Assembly (NCBI GenBank): GCA_964572685.1
Contig: CAZNFJ010000007.1
Location: 1-56,845 of the forward strand
Direction of reading: 5' to 3'
DNA: 56,845 nt
Origin: UBA2653 sp964572685
GTDB lineage: Bacteria; Pseudomonadota; Gammaproteobacteria; Legionellales; Legionellaceae
Shown here: positions 16,374-24,984 of the stretch, one piece after another
Layout: each line of letters opens with the position of its first letter
Numbering within the stretch: position 1 is the stretch's first letter
Notes under the pieces: model-generated
Databases searched by the model: none
Told to the model about the DNA's origin: nothing
What the model saw: only the letters and a program-made list of their open reading frames with translations
Translations under genes and position numbers: made by a program

Positions 16374-18218
16374 TTGAACGACATGATAAAAAATATGTTT
16401 TTATGGCTGATTATTGCGCTGGTCTTGGTTTCTGTATTTAGCAATTTCAATCCACGACATGCATCTATCGAAAAGATGTCTTATTCGCAATTTCTAAAAG
16501 AAATTAAGCAAGGTTCTGTTCAAAGTGTCATGGTCGAAGATGATAAAATTATTCGAGGGATGACTAAAAACAACCGTACTTTTGTGACTTTTATGCCTTT
16601 ACCAGATTTTGCATTATTAGATGAATTGATAAAGCATAATGTTGATGTCAATGGGCAAGAAAAGCAACAAGAAAGCTTTTTGATGCATATTTTTGTCAAT
16701 TGGTTCCCTATGTTTTTACTCATTGGCGTGTGGGTGTTTTTCATGCGACAAATGCAAGGCGGTGGAGGTAAAGGAGCTATGTCCTTCGGCCGATCTCGTG
16801 CTCGATTATTAGGAGAAGACCAAGTCAAAGTTACTTTTGCAAATGTCGCTGGCTGTGATGAAGCAAAAGAAGAGGTAAAAGAATTGGTTGATTTTCTAAG
16901 AGAGCCAGGGAAATTTCAGAAACTGGGAGGGCGTATTCCACGCGGGGTTCTTTTGGTCGGCCCTCCAGGGACTGGTAAAACACTTTTAGCCAAGGCTGTC
17001 GCTGGGGAAGCAAAAGTTCCTTTTTTTACCATATCAGGTTCAGATTTTGTTGAAATGTTTGTGGGTGTTGGGGCCTCACGAGTTCGTGACATGTTTGAGC
17101 AAGCCAAAAAACAAGCGCCGTGTATTATTTTTATTGATGAAATAGATGCGGTCGGGCGACATCGAGGAGCCGGTCTTGGTGGTGGACATGATGAACGTGA
17201 ACAGACTTTGAATCAACTGTTGGTAGAAATGGATGGTTTTGAAGGCAATGAAGGCGTCATCGTTATAGCCGCAACAAACCGTCCCGATGTTTTAGATCCT
17301 GCGTTATTGCGTCCTGGACGATTTGATAGACAAGTTGTCGTTCCGTTACCTGATATTCGTGGACGTGAACAAATTTTACAGGTCCATATTCAAAAAGTGC
17401 CAGTGGAAAAGGATGTGAATGTTTTATCTATTGCTAGAGGAACACCTGGATTTTCAGGCGCAGATTTGGCAAATTTGGTTAATGAAGCTGCTTTATTTGC
17501 AGCTCGTGCCAATAAGAAGAAAGTGGGCATGATGGAAATGGATCAGGCTAAAGATAAGATCATGATGGGCGCTGAGAGACGTTCTATGGTAATGGATGAC
17601 CACGAAAAGAAATTAACTGCTTATCATGAAGCAGGGCATGCCATCGTTGGTCTAACTGTGCCAGAACATGATCCTGTCTATAAAGTAACCATTATTCCCA
17701 GGGGGCGCGCGCTGGGCGTTACGATGTTTTTACCGGAACAAGACCGTTACAGTCACACCAAACAGCGTCTTGAAAGTCAGTTATCCAGTTTATTTGGGGG
17801 ACGTGTTGCTGAGGAATTAATTTTTGGTGCAGAAGGTGTAACAACAGGTGCTTCAAATGATATTTCACGAGCCACAGAAATTGCTCGAAAAATGGTGACT
17901 TCTTGGGGATTGTCAGCATTAGGCCCTCGAACCTTTGGGCAAGAAGAAGGAGAAGTCTTTTTGGGGCGTTCAGTTCAGCAAACCAAAGAAATTTCTGACA
18001 AAACAGCAGAGCAAATTGATATTGAGGTACAAGAAATTATTGAACGTAATTATGAACGTGCCAAGCAAATTATCATTGAGAATATGGATAAATTGCATTT
18101 AATGGCAGAGTTCTTGATTAAATTTGAAACTATCGATTCACCTCAAATTCAAAAGATTATGACCGGTGAATTTAAACACGTGCCAGATTTAGTAGATGAA
18201 GGTAAAGAGCAGATTTAA
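16374..18218 (+). CDS. ftsH: ATP-dependent zinc metalloprotease FtsH
   Basis: This is a 614-residue membrane AAA protease. Two N-terminal helices (about 8-25 and 103-122) flank a periplasmic domain. Then come Walker A GPPGTGKT (196-203), Walker B IIFIDEID, the second region of homology RPGRFDRQ and the zinc site HEAGH (418-422). The start is TTG at 16374, seven bases after AGAGGT (16361-16366). An ATG at 16383 would be too far from that site. FtsH degrades unneeded membrane proteins and regulators. The folP start overlaps its stop by one base. Confidence 0.97.
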   Translation: MNDMIKNMFLWLIIALVLVSVFSNFNPRHASIEKMSYSQFLKEIKQGSVQSVMVEDDKIIRGMTKNNRTFVTFMPLPDFALLDELIKHNVDVNGQEKQQESFLMHIFVNWFPMFLLIGVWVFFMRQMQGGGGKGAMSFGRSRARLLGEDQVKVTFANVAGCDEAKEEVKELVDFLREPGKFQKLGGRIPRGVLLVGPPGTGKTLLAKAVAGEAKVPFFTISGSDFVEMFVGVGASRVRDMFEQAKKQAPCIIFIDEIDAVGRHRGAGLGGGHDEREQTLNQLLVEMDGFEGNEGVIVIAATNRPDVLDPALLRPGRFDRQVVVPLPDIRGREQILQVHIQKVPVEKDVNVLSIARGTPGFSGADLANLVNEAALFAARANKKKVGMMEMDQAKDKIMMGAERRSMVMDDHEKKLTAYHEAGHAIVGLTVPEHDPVYKVTIIPRGRALGVTMFLPEQDRYSHTKQRLESQLSSLFGGRVAEELIFGAEGVTTGASNDISRATEIARKMVTSWGLSALGPRTFGQEEGEVFLGRSVQQTKEISDKTAEQIDIEVQEIIERNYERAKQIIIENMDKLHLMAEFLIKFETIDSPQIQKIMTGEFKHVPDLVDEGKEQI

Positions 18219-19078
18219 TGAATCCTTTAAACTTTAAAACTTGGCTGCAAAATTTCAAGGGATCTTCCTCATCACCATTGGTGATGGGGATTATGAATAT
18301 TACACCCGATTCGTTTTTTTCAAGTAGCCGACATCAAAGTATTAATACGGTTTTGAAAGCAGCTGAGAAAATGATAGATGAAGGTGTCGATATTATTGAC
18401 ATTGGGGCAGAGTCAACAAGACCAGGCTCTATACCAATTGATGTAGAAACCGAACTGAAGCGGGTTATCCCAGTCATCACGGCATTGCGACATCATTTTG
18501 ATATTTGTCTATCGATTGATACTTATAAACCCATGGTGATGCAGGCAGCTATTGAAGTTGGTGCGAATGTCATCAATGATGTGACCGGACTTGATAATCA
18601 GCAGTCGATTGAAATTATCAAAAAATATGATATACCGGTTTGTATGATGCATATTTCGGGTACATTAGCGGATATGTCTGAACCATTTCAAAAGCAAGAC
18701 AACGTGATTAAAAAAATCATGCAGTTTTATAACGATCGTTTGATCGATTTAAAAAAACAAAATTTCCCGATGAAAAATTTGATATTAGACCCAGGTATTG
18801 GTTTTGGAAAACAATGCGCAGACAATCTTAAGATCATTCATGATATTCAATCCTTGTGTGATTTGAATTTTCCGGTCCTTTTAGGTGTTTCGCGAAAAAG
18901 ATTTATTGGAGAGGTATTGGATAAGCCCATTGATGAACGTTTATTGGGTTCCCTCTCTGCTCAGGTTGTTGGTTTTTGTAATGGTTGTCGAATTTTTCGA
19001 ACTCATGATGTTTCGGCAACCCGAGAGACGCTACAAATTGCAGAAGCAATTAAAAATAGCTATAAAGGTTCAATATGA
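18218..19078 (+). CDS. folP: Dihydropteroate synthase
   Basis: This 286-residue TIM-barrel enzyme of folate synthesis joins pABA to the pterin pyrophosphate. Signature parts are GIMNITPDSFF, DIGAESTRPGS, NDVTGL, LDPGIGFGK and GVSRKRFIG. It overlaps ftsH by one base (TAATG) and glmM by four bases (ATGA), so the three are translated as a unit. This ftsH-folP-glmM order is widespread in gammaproteobacteria. Confidence 0.96.
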   Translation: MNPLNFKTWLQNFKGSSSSPLVMGIMNITPDSFFSSSRHQSINTVLKAAEKMIDEGVDIIDIGAESTRPGSIPIDVETELKRVIPVITALRHHFDICLSIDTYKPMVMQAAIEVGANVINDVTGLDNQQSIEIIKKYDIPVCMMHISGTLADMSEPFQKQDNVIKKIMQFYNDRLIDLKKQNFPMKNLILDPGIGFGKQCADNLKIIHDIQSLCDLNFPVLLGVSRKRFIGEVLDKPIDERLLGSLSAQVVGFCNGCRIFRTHDVSATRETLQIAEAIKNSYKGSI

Positions 19079-20421
19079 AGAAAAAATATTTTGGTACAGA
19101 TGGGATCCGTGGGCGAGTAGGCAGCGATAAAATTCATCCTGAATTTATGATGAAATTAGGTTGGGCTGTCGGTAGAGTTTTAGGACAAAGCCAACATAAA
19201 AATGTATTGATTGGTAAAGATACCCGAATTTCGGGATACATGTTTGAGTCTGCGTTGGAGGCTGGATTTTCAGCTGCAGGATTCAATGTTCGATTTTTAG
19301 GACCTATGCCTACACCTGCGATAGCGTATTTGACGCAGACATTTCGTGCCCAAGCTGGTGTGGTGATCAGTGCGTCGCATAATCCCTATCAAGACAATGG
19401 TATTAAATTTTTTGATGCGCATGGTGAAAAGTTGGCTGATGAAGTCGAATGTGCAATTGAGGCTGAAATGGAAAAACCTTTTGAGTTGGTTGACTCACAT
19501 CTATTGGGAAAAGCCTCTCGAGTAATTGATGCCAATGGGCGATACATTGAGTTTTGTAAATCAACAATTTCATCACGTCTTCGATTTCATGGGTTGAAGG
19601 TTGTTTTAGATTGTGCTAATGGCGCTACTTATCGGATTGCCCCAAGTGTTTTTGCTGAGTTGGGGGCTGAAGTGATAACCATTGGTGATAAGCCAGATGG
19701 GTTGAATATCAATCAAGGCTATGGATCAACCAGTCCTGAAAAATTACAAGCGAAAGTGCTCTCAAGTGGTGCAGATGTGGGTATTGCTTTTGATGGTGAT
19801 GGTGATCGGGTACATATGGTTGATGCCAAAGGGAACCTTATTAATGGAGACGGCGTATTATTTATTATTGCCATGGACCGATATTTGCAGAATAAATTAC
19901 ATGGTGGCGTTGTCGGAACATTGATGACCAATATGGGATTAGAAGTTAAATTTCAAGATGTTGGAATTCCATTTGTTCGCACAGATGTTGGCGATCGTTA
20001 TGTGCTATCGAGCCTCAAAGAAAAATCTTGGTTAATTGGTGGAGAAACTTCTGGACACATCGTGTGTCTCGATCGAACCACTACAGGCGATGGAATTATT
20101 GCAGCACTGCAAGTACTGGCAAGAATGGTGAGAGAGCAAAAACCTTTGGAAGATCTGACGAAAGAAGTAGAACTTTATCCTCAAATTTTATTTAATTATC
20201 AAACCAATACTGCATCACAATTATTAAAACAAATAGAATTTGTTGAGTGTATTCGCGAAATTGAAGCTCAATTGCAAGGCAAAGGTCGTGTTTTAGTGAG
20301 AGCCTCGGGTACAGAACCCGTTCTGAGAATTCTTTTTGAGGGTCCTGATGCACAGCAATTGCAAAGGCAGCAACAGTCATTAGAGAATTTCTTGTGTCAT
20401 GCAAGTATAGATCAGGTTTAA
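19075..20421 (+). CDS. glmM: Phosphoglucosamine mutase
   Basis: This 448-residue alpha-D-phosphohexomutase interconverts glucosamine 6-phosphate and 1-phosphate for UDP-GlcNAc, and so for peptidoglycan and LPS. It has the N-terminal KKYFGTDGIRGRVG, the phosphoserine loop ISASHNPYQDNG, the metal loop DGDGDR, the sugar loop GGETSGH and the phosphate loop RASGTEPVLR. All catalytic loops are intact. The start overlaps folP, and tpiA follows 13 bp later. Confidence 0.97.
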   Translation: MKKKYFGTDGIRGRVGSDKIHPEFMMKLGWAVGRVLGQSQHKNVLIGKDTRISGYMFESALEAGFSAAGFNVRFLGPMPTPAIAYLTQTFRAQAGVVISASHNPYQDNGIKFFDAHGEKLADEVECAIEAEMEKPFELVDSHLLGKASRVIDANGRYIEFCKSTISSRLRFHGLKVVLDCANGATYRIAPSVFAELGAEVITIGDKPDGLNINQGYGSTSPEKLQAKVLSSGADVGIAFDGDGDRVHMVDAKGNLINGDGVLFIIAMDRYLQNKLHGGVVGTLMTNMGLEVKFQDVGIPFVRTDVGDRYVLSSLKEKSWLIGGETSGHIVCLDRTTTGDGIIAALQVLARMVREQKPLEDLTKEVELYPQILFNYQTNTASQLLKQIEFVECIREIEAQLQGKGRVLVRASGTEPVLRILFEGPDAQQLQRQQQSLENFLCHASIDQV

Positions 20422-20434
20422 CGCAAGGATTGAT

Positions 20435-21181
20435 ATGAAAAAATGGATTATGGCCAATTGGAAAATGAATGGGGATCTTAATATGGTCAGAGACTATATT
20501 AAACATCTCAATGAGTCGAATTTCAATTCGAAAATAGAGTTGGTAATTTTCCCTCCAACCATTTATTTGCCAGAATTTAACCAAATAGATAAGTCTTCTA
20601 AGTATCATTGGGGGGCACAAAATATTAGTGCTGAGGAAAAAGGCGCATACACGGGAGAAATATCTGCCAGCATGGTAAAAGATTTTGGATGTCATTATGT
20701 ACTTGTGGGACATTCTGAAAGAAGACATCTCTTCAAAGAAGATGAAAAACTGATAGCAAAGAAATTTCATATTGTGAAAGAATATGGTATGATCCCGGTC
20801 GTTTGTATAGGTGAGACATTAGAACAATATAAAAACCATCAAACGGCAGAAGTCTTAAGAAACCAGTTAAAAAGTTTAAAAATTGATGATGCATTTTCTT
20901 TTGAAAAGAGTATAATTGCTTACGAACCTGTATGGGCGATTGGATCAGGCTTATTGCCAACACCAGAAGAAATACAAAAGGTTTTCGTTGATATAAGAAC
21001 TATTTTGAAAGAAATCGATGCCAAAAGTGAAAATATACCATTATTATATGGCGGTAGTGTTGGTGTTGAAAATATTCAAGCCATTGATGGGATTAATGAG
21101 GGACAGGGTGTGTTGATCGGCGGAGCCTCATTGAAAATACAACAGTTATTGGAAATTACACAATGTATAGTTTGCTGCTAG
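20435..21181 (+). CDS. tpiA: Triosephosphate isomerase
   Basis: This 248-residue TIM-barrel glycolytic enzyme has ANWKMNG at its start (substrate lysine), HSERR with the catalytic histidine, AYEPVWAIG with the catalytic glutamate, and the phosphate-binding YGGSV and GVLIGGASL. Its last 19 bases overlap the start of secG, an arrangement also common in related bacteria. Length and motifs are normal. Confidence 0.96.
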   Translation: MKKWIMANWKMNGDLNMVRDYIKHLNESNFNSKIELVIFPPTIYLPEFNQIDKSSKYHWGAQNISAEEKGAYTGEISASMVKDFGCHYVLVGHSERRHLFKEDEKLIAKKFHIVKEYGMIPVVCIGETLEQYKNHQTAEVLRNQLKSLKIDDAFSFEKSIIAYEPVWAIGSGLLPTPEEIQKVFVDIRTILKEIDAKSENIPLLYGGSVGVENIQAIDGINEGQGVLIGGASLKIQQLLEITQCIVCC

Positions 21182-21477
21182 TTTTACATTTTATTATTTC
21201 AGTCATCTTAATTATTTTGGTTCTTATCCAGCAAGGTAAAGGCGCTGAAATGGGGGCTGCATTTGGTTCAGGGGCTTCTGGCACAGTATTTGGAAGTCAA
21301 GGTACAGGAAATTTTTTATTTAGATTAACAGGCTCATTGTTGATTTGTTTTTTTGTTACAAGTTTGCTAATATCTGCGAAAACGTCGTACAATCGACAGG
21401 AATTTAAAGTGATGTCAAATCACAATATCCAGTCAGATAAAGCAGAAAAAACTCTGCCAGTGCCTCAACCCTCCTGA
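21163..21477 (+). CDS. secG: Preprotein translocase subunit SecG
   Basis: This 104-residue inner-membrane protein has two helices (about 2-22 and 52-72) and the family's glycine-rich linker (LIQQGKGAEMGAAFGSGASGTVFG). SecG aids SecYE-mediated export. The tail is polar. The ATG at 21163 lies inside tpiA (19-bp overlap). The tRNA-Leu gene follows 44 bp after its stop with no terminator between, so a joint transcript is likely. Confidence 0.95.
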   Translation: MYSLLLVLHFIISVILIILVLIQQGKGAEMGAAFGSGASGTVFGSQGTGNFLFRLTGSLLICFFVTSLLISAKTSYNRQEFKVMSNHNIQSDKAEKTLPVPQPS

Positions 21478-21521
21478 TAAAATAGGGTTGGTCGTTGAAT
21501 GAGTTATCTTTTGTTCGTGTT

Positions 21522-21606
21522 GCCGAAGTGGTGGAATTGGTAGACACGCCGTCTTGAGGGGGCGGTGGCGAAAGCCGTGCCGGTTCGAGTCCGGCCTTCG
21601 GTACCA
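21522..21606 (+). tRNA. leuU: tRNA-Leu (GAG)
   Basis: This 85-nt gene encodes CCA. The acceptor stem is GCCGAAG with CTTCGGT. The anticodon stem CCGTC/GGCGG encloses the loop TTGAGGG with anticodon GAG. There is a long variable arm (TGGCGAAAGCCGT) and a GGTTCGAGTCC T-arm, all as expected for a class II leucine tRNA. It lies between secG and nuoA, a conserved position. No promoter of its own was evident, so processing from a longer transcript is likely. Confidence 0.97.
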
Positions 21607-21636
21607 TTTTTATGGTATATTCACATTGGAAACAGT

Positions 21637-21993
21637 ATGCTGACAGACTACTTGTATATTCTGATATTTATCTTATTCGCTGCAGTACTCGGCGTTGTTT
21701 TAATGACACTTGCGCGCCTTGTAGCGAAGTCAAAACCCAATCCAGAAAAAAATGCGCCTTACGAGTGTGGCTTTTCTGCATTTGAGTCTGCACATATTCC
21801 AGTAGACGTGCGTTTTTATTTAGTCGCTATTTTATTTATTATTTTTGATTTGGAAACAGCATTCTTTTTCCCCTGGGCTTTGGTTTTAAGAAAAATTTCA
21901 TGGCTTGGATATACTTCCATGATGGTTTTTCTAGGTATTCTAGTAATTGGTTTTATTTATGAATGGAAAAAAGGAGCGCTCGAATGGGAGTAA
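21637..21993 (+). CDS. nuoA: NADH-quinone oxidoreductase subunit A
   Basis: This 118-residue, three-helix membrane subunit of complex I has the conserved NAPYECGF and VRFYLVAILFIIFDLETAF, whose acidic residues line the quinone-site loop and second helix. The start is ATG 21637 with GGAA shortly upstream; longer frames run into the tRNA gene. It opens the nuoA-N operon and overlaps nuoB by 10 bp. Confidence 0.96.
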   Translation: MLTDYLYILIFILFAAVLGVVLMTLARLVAKSKPNPEKNAPYECGFSAFESAHIPVDVRFYLVAILFIIFDLETAFFFPWALVLRKISWLGYTSMMVFLGILVIGFIYEWKKGALEWE

Positions 21994-22481
21994 CACCATC
22001 AACAGCAGGGCCTTCATCATTTCAACAGAATGGCTTTTTAACCACATCCGTAGAAAAGCTGGTAGGTTGGGCTCAGAGTGGTTCTTTATGGCCGATGACC
22101 TTTGGTTTAGCTTGTTGTGCTGTAGAGATGATGCATGCTGGGGCATCCCGTTATGATTTGGATCGTTTTGGAATAATATTCAGACCCAGTCCTAGACAGT
22201 CTGATGTGATGATTGTTGCCGGAACCTTATGTAATAAAATGGCACCTGCGCTACGCAAGGTCTACGATCAAATGCCTGAGCCAAGGTGGGTTATTTCAAT
22301 GGGATCGTGCGCTAATGGAGGCGGATATTATCATTATTCCTACTCTGTAGTTCGAGGCTGCGACCGAATTGTACCCGTTGATATTTATGTTCCAGGATGC
22401 CCGCCAACAGCTGAAGCTCTGTTATATGGCATCATTCAGTTGCAAAATAAATTACGACATCGTCAGATTATTGATGTTTGA
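21984..22481 (+). CDS. nuoB: NADH-quinone oxidoreductase subunit B
   Basis: This 165-residue peripheral-arm subunit carries the N2 [4Fe-4S] cluster. The unusual tandem cysteines are at 44-45 (LACCAVEMM), with the others in GSCANGG and PGCPP. ATG 21984 is chosen over ATG 21963 because AAGGAGCG (21971-21978) sits properly before it. It delivers electrons to quinone at the membrane junction. Start and end overlap or adjoin nuoA and nuoC. Confidence 0.96.
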   Translation: MGVTPSTAGPSSFQQNGFLTTSVEKLVGWAQSGSLWPMTFGLACCAVEMMHAGASRYDLDRFGIIFRPSPRQSDVMIVAGTLCNKMAPALRKVYDQMPEPRWVISMGSCANGGGYYHYSYSVVRGCDRIVPVDIYVPGCPPTAEALLYGIIQLQNKLRHRQIIDV

Positions 22482-22507
22482 CATTCGTTGAGATTGAGGA
22501 AAATATC

Positions 22508-23182
22508 GTGCTCAATTCTGCATTTTTTGAAAAAATTAACCAAGTAACGCTCGGTTTCCAAGTCGAGGCTCAGGAATCATTTAATGAGTTGAACTTGGTT
22601 TGTTCTCCAGACCATCTAAAGTCACTCATGCTTTTTTTAAAAAATCATGAGTCTTGTCGTTTTGATACTTTAATCGACGTATGTGCTGTGGATTATTTAC
22701 ATTACGGTCGGTATGATTGGGAAACCAGTTCTGCGACAGAGTATGGATATTGTCGTGGTGTCGAAAATCAAGCTGAACCGATGGTAACTCTTGATACACC
22801 CCGATTTGCCGTTATTTATCATTTATTATCAACCACTTTAAATCAACGCTGTCGAGTTAAGGTATATTTACCTGAGTCAGATTTAAGAATCCCGACAGTG
22901 ATTGATATCTGGAATGCTGCGAATTGGTTTGAGCGCGAGGCTTATGATTTGTATGGTGTATTATTTGAAGATCATCCAGATTTAAGAAGATTATTAACGG
23001 ATTATGGTTTTATTGGTCATCCTTTCCGTAAAGATTTTCCACTCAGTGGTCGTGTTGAAATGCGATATGATGCCACATTAAAAAGAGTTGTTTATGAGCC
23101 GGTGAACATCGAGCCACGTGTACTGGTTCCAAAAGTTATTCGCGAGGATAATCGCTATATTGGTGAAAAAGGGGAACGTTGA
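22508..23182 (+). CDS. nuoC: NADH-quinone oxidoreductase subunit C
   Basis: This 224-residue 30-kDa-type subunit contains the family signature REAYDLYGVLFEDHPDLRRLL followed by GHPFRKDFPL. It is separate from nuoD, unlike the fused NuoCD of E. coli. GTG 22508 is preferred as start because GAGG at 22495-22498 lies eight to nine bases before it. An in-frame TTG at 22478 would lengthen it by ten residues. Its stop overlaps the nuoD ATG. Confidence 0.94.
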   Translation: MLNSAFFEKINQVTLGFQVEAQESFNELNLVCSPDHLKSLMLFLKNHESCRFDTLIDVCAVDYLHYGRYDWETSSATEYGYCRGVENQAEPMVTLDTPRFAVIYHLLSTTLNQRCRVKVYLPESDLRIPTVIDIWNAANWFEREAYDLYGVLFEDHPDLRRLLTDYGFIGHPFRKDFPLSGRVEMRYDATLKRVVYEPVNIEPRVLVPKVIREDNRYIGEKGER

Positions 23183-24432
23183 TGGAACTGCAAAATTATA
23201 CCTTAAACTTTGGTCCTCAGCACCCTGCAGCACATGGTGTCTTACGTTTGGTTCTTGAACTAGAGGGTGAAACCATTGTTCGGGCAGATCCACATATTGG
23301 ATTGTTGCATCGTGCAACTGAAAAATTAGCTGAAACCAAGCCTTATGTTCAAAATATTGGATACATGGATAGACTTGATTATGTATCCATGATGTGTAAT
23401 GAACATGCCTATGTTCGCGCAATTGAAAAATTATTAGGTATTGAAGCACCGATTCGCGCGCAATACATCAGAACAATGTTTGATGAAATTACTCGAATTT
23501 TGAATCATCTCTTGTGGTTGGGGGCGACTGCTCTTGATATTGGCGCCATGACAGTCTTTTTATACTGTTTTCGCGAAAGAGAAGACCTTTTTGATTGCTA
23601 TGAAGCAGTATCTGGTGCAAGAATGCATGCAAAGTACTATCGTCCAGGTGGTGTAGCTCGAGATTTACCGGATTCAATGCCAAAATACCAAGCATCAAAA
23701 TGGCATACAGATCGCGAAGTTGAAAAAATGAATGAACACCGTGATGGTAGTTTATTGGATTTTATATGGGCATTTACCGAGCGTTTTCCTCAGTATGTTG
23801 ATGAATATGAAACATTGTTGACGGATAATCGAATTTGGAAACAAAGAACGGTTGATATTGGCGTAGTCTCACCCGAACAAGCATTAAGCTGGGGTTTTAC
23901 AGGACCCATGTTAAGAGGTTCTGGAGTAGAATGGGATTTGCGAAAAAAACAACCTTACGCCGTTTATGACAAACTTGATTTCAAAATTCCAGTAGGATCA
24001 ACAGGTGATTGTTATGATCGATACCTGGTTCGGGTGGAAGAAATGCGACAATCGAATCATATTATTAGACAATGTGTAGACTGGTTAAGAAAAAATCCTG
24101 GTCCAATTAAACTTGATGATCATAAAATTACACCACCAAAACGCGAAGAGATGAAGTCCGATATGGAGTCTATGATTCATCATTTCAAATTGTATTCAGA
24201 AGGCTTTTGCTTGCCCATGGGTGAGGTATATTCTGCAGTTGAAGCACCCAAAGGTGAATTTGGAATTTATTTAGTGTCTGATGGAGCCAATAAACCTTAC
24301 CGGCTCAAGATTCGTGCACCTGGTTTTTCGCATTTGTCTGCTTTTGATGAAATGGTACGTGGCCACATGCTTGCCGATGGGGTAGCAATTCTTGCTAGTC
24401 AAGACATTGTATTTGGTGAAATTGACCGATAA
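23182..24432 (+). CDS. nuoD: NADH-quinone oxidoreductase subunit D
   Basis: This 416-residue 49-kDa-type subunit forms the quinone-binding pocket with NuoB. Family landmarks are FGPQHPAAHGVLR near the N-terminus (with the quinone-site histidine), DYVSMMCNE, GATALDIGAMTVF and the conserved end VFGEIDR. ATG 23182 follows GGGGAA with good spacing and overlaps the nuoC stop by one base. The protein appears complete. Confidence 0.97.
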   Translation: MELQNYTLNFGPQHPAAHGVLRLVLELEGETIVRADPHIGLLHRATEKLAETKPYVQNIGYMDRLDYVSMMCNEHAYVRAIEKLLGIEAPIRAQYIRTMFDEITRILNHLLWLGATALDIGAMTVFLYCFREREDLFDCYEAVSGARMHAKYYRPGGVARDLPDSMPKYQASKWHTDREVEKMNEHRDGSLLDFIWAFTERFPQYVDEYETLLTDNRIWKQRTVDIGVVSPEQALSWGFTGPMLRGSGVEWDLRKKQPYAVYDKLDFKIPVGSTGDCYDRYLVRVEEMRQSNHIIRQCVDWLRKNPGPIKLDDHKITPPKREEMKSDMESMIHHFKLYSEGFCLPMGEVYSAVEAPKGEFGIYLVSDGANKPYRLKIRAPGFSHLSAFDEMVRGHMLADGVAILASQDIVFGEIDR

Positions 24433-24452
24433 TTGTCAGAGTGAAATATAGA

Positions 24453-24953
24453 ATGACCGATACAACTGAAAAAAAATTAACGCATTTGCTTTCTGAAGAA
24501 TCTATAAAGCAAATTAATCATGAAATTTCTCATTATCCTTGTGATCAAAAACAATCTGTGGTGATGAAGGCATTGGCTATTGCGCAGGAAGAATGCAATC
24601 ATCTGACTCAATCATTGATGGATGCCATCGCCGACTATTTAGAAATGCCAGCTATTGCGGTTTATGAAGTCGCTACATTCTATACCATGTATGAGCATGA
24701 ACCTGTAGGAAAAAATGTGATTCATGTTTGCCGTTCGATTTCTTGTCATTTGCGTGGTTCAGATAAGATTTTAAATCAATTGGAGTCCCATTTGGGCATA
24801 CAGTGTAATCAAACCACGCCTGATGGTCAGTTTACTTTAAAACAAGCAGAATGCCTGGGTGCATGTATCCATGCACCAATGATGCTGGTTAATAAGGATT
24901 ACCATGAAAATCTTAAAGCTGAAAATTTAGCTCAGATTTTAGAATCCTATTAA
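24453..24953 (+). CDS. nuoE: NADH-quinone oxidoreductase subunit E
   Basis: This 166-residue, 24-kDa-type subunit has a thioredoxin-like domain binding the N1a [2Fe-2S] cluster. The cysteine pairs are visible as VCRSISCHLRG and ECLGACIHAP, after the YEVATFYTMY segment. The start is uncertain between ATG 24453 and GTG 24441; an AGAG near 24439 suits either only moderately. It partners NuoF in the NADH-oxidising module. Confidence 0.93.
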   Translation: MTDTTEKKLTHLLSEESIKQINHEISHYPCDQKQSVVMKALAIAQEECNHLTQSLMDAIADYLEMPAIAVYEVATFYTMYEHEPVGKNVIHVCRSISCHLRGSDKILNQLESHLGIQCNQTTPDGQFTLKQAECLGACIHAPMMLVNKDYHENLKAENLAQILESY

Positions 24954-24984
24954 TCACATTTTAACTTCTTATTGGAGTAAAGAC

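Noticed and set aside
20192..20770. Open 192-codon frame antisense to glmM and tpiA
   Set aside because: It overlaps two certain genes and shows no domain or ribosome site.
24441..24452. GTG at 24441 as nuoE start
   Set aside because: It is possible, but ATG 24453 gives the usual short N-terminus. The ribosome site does not decide between them.
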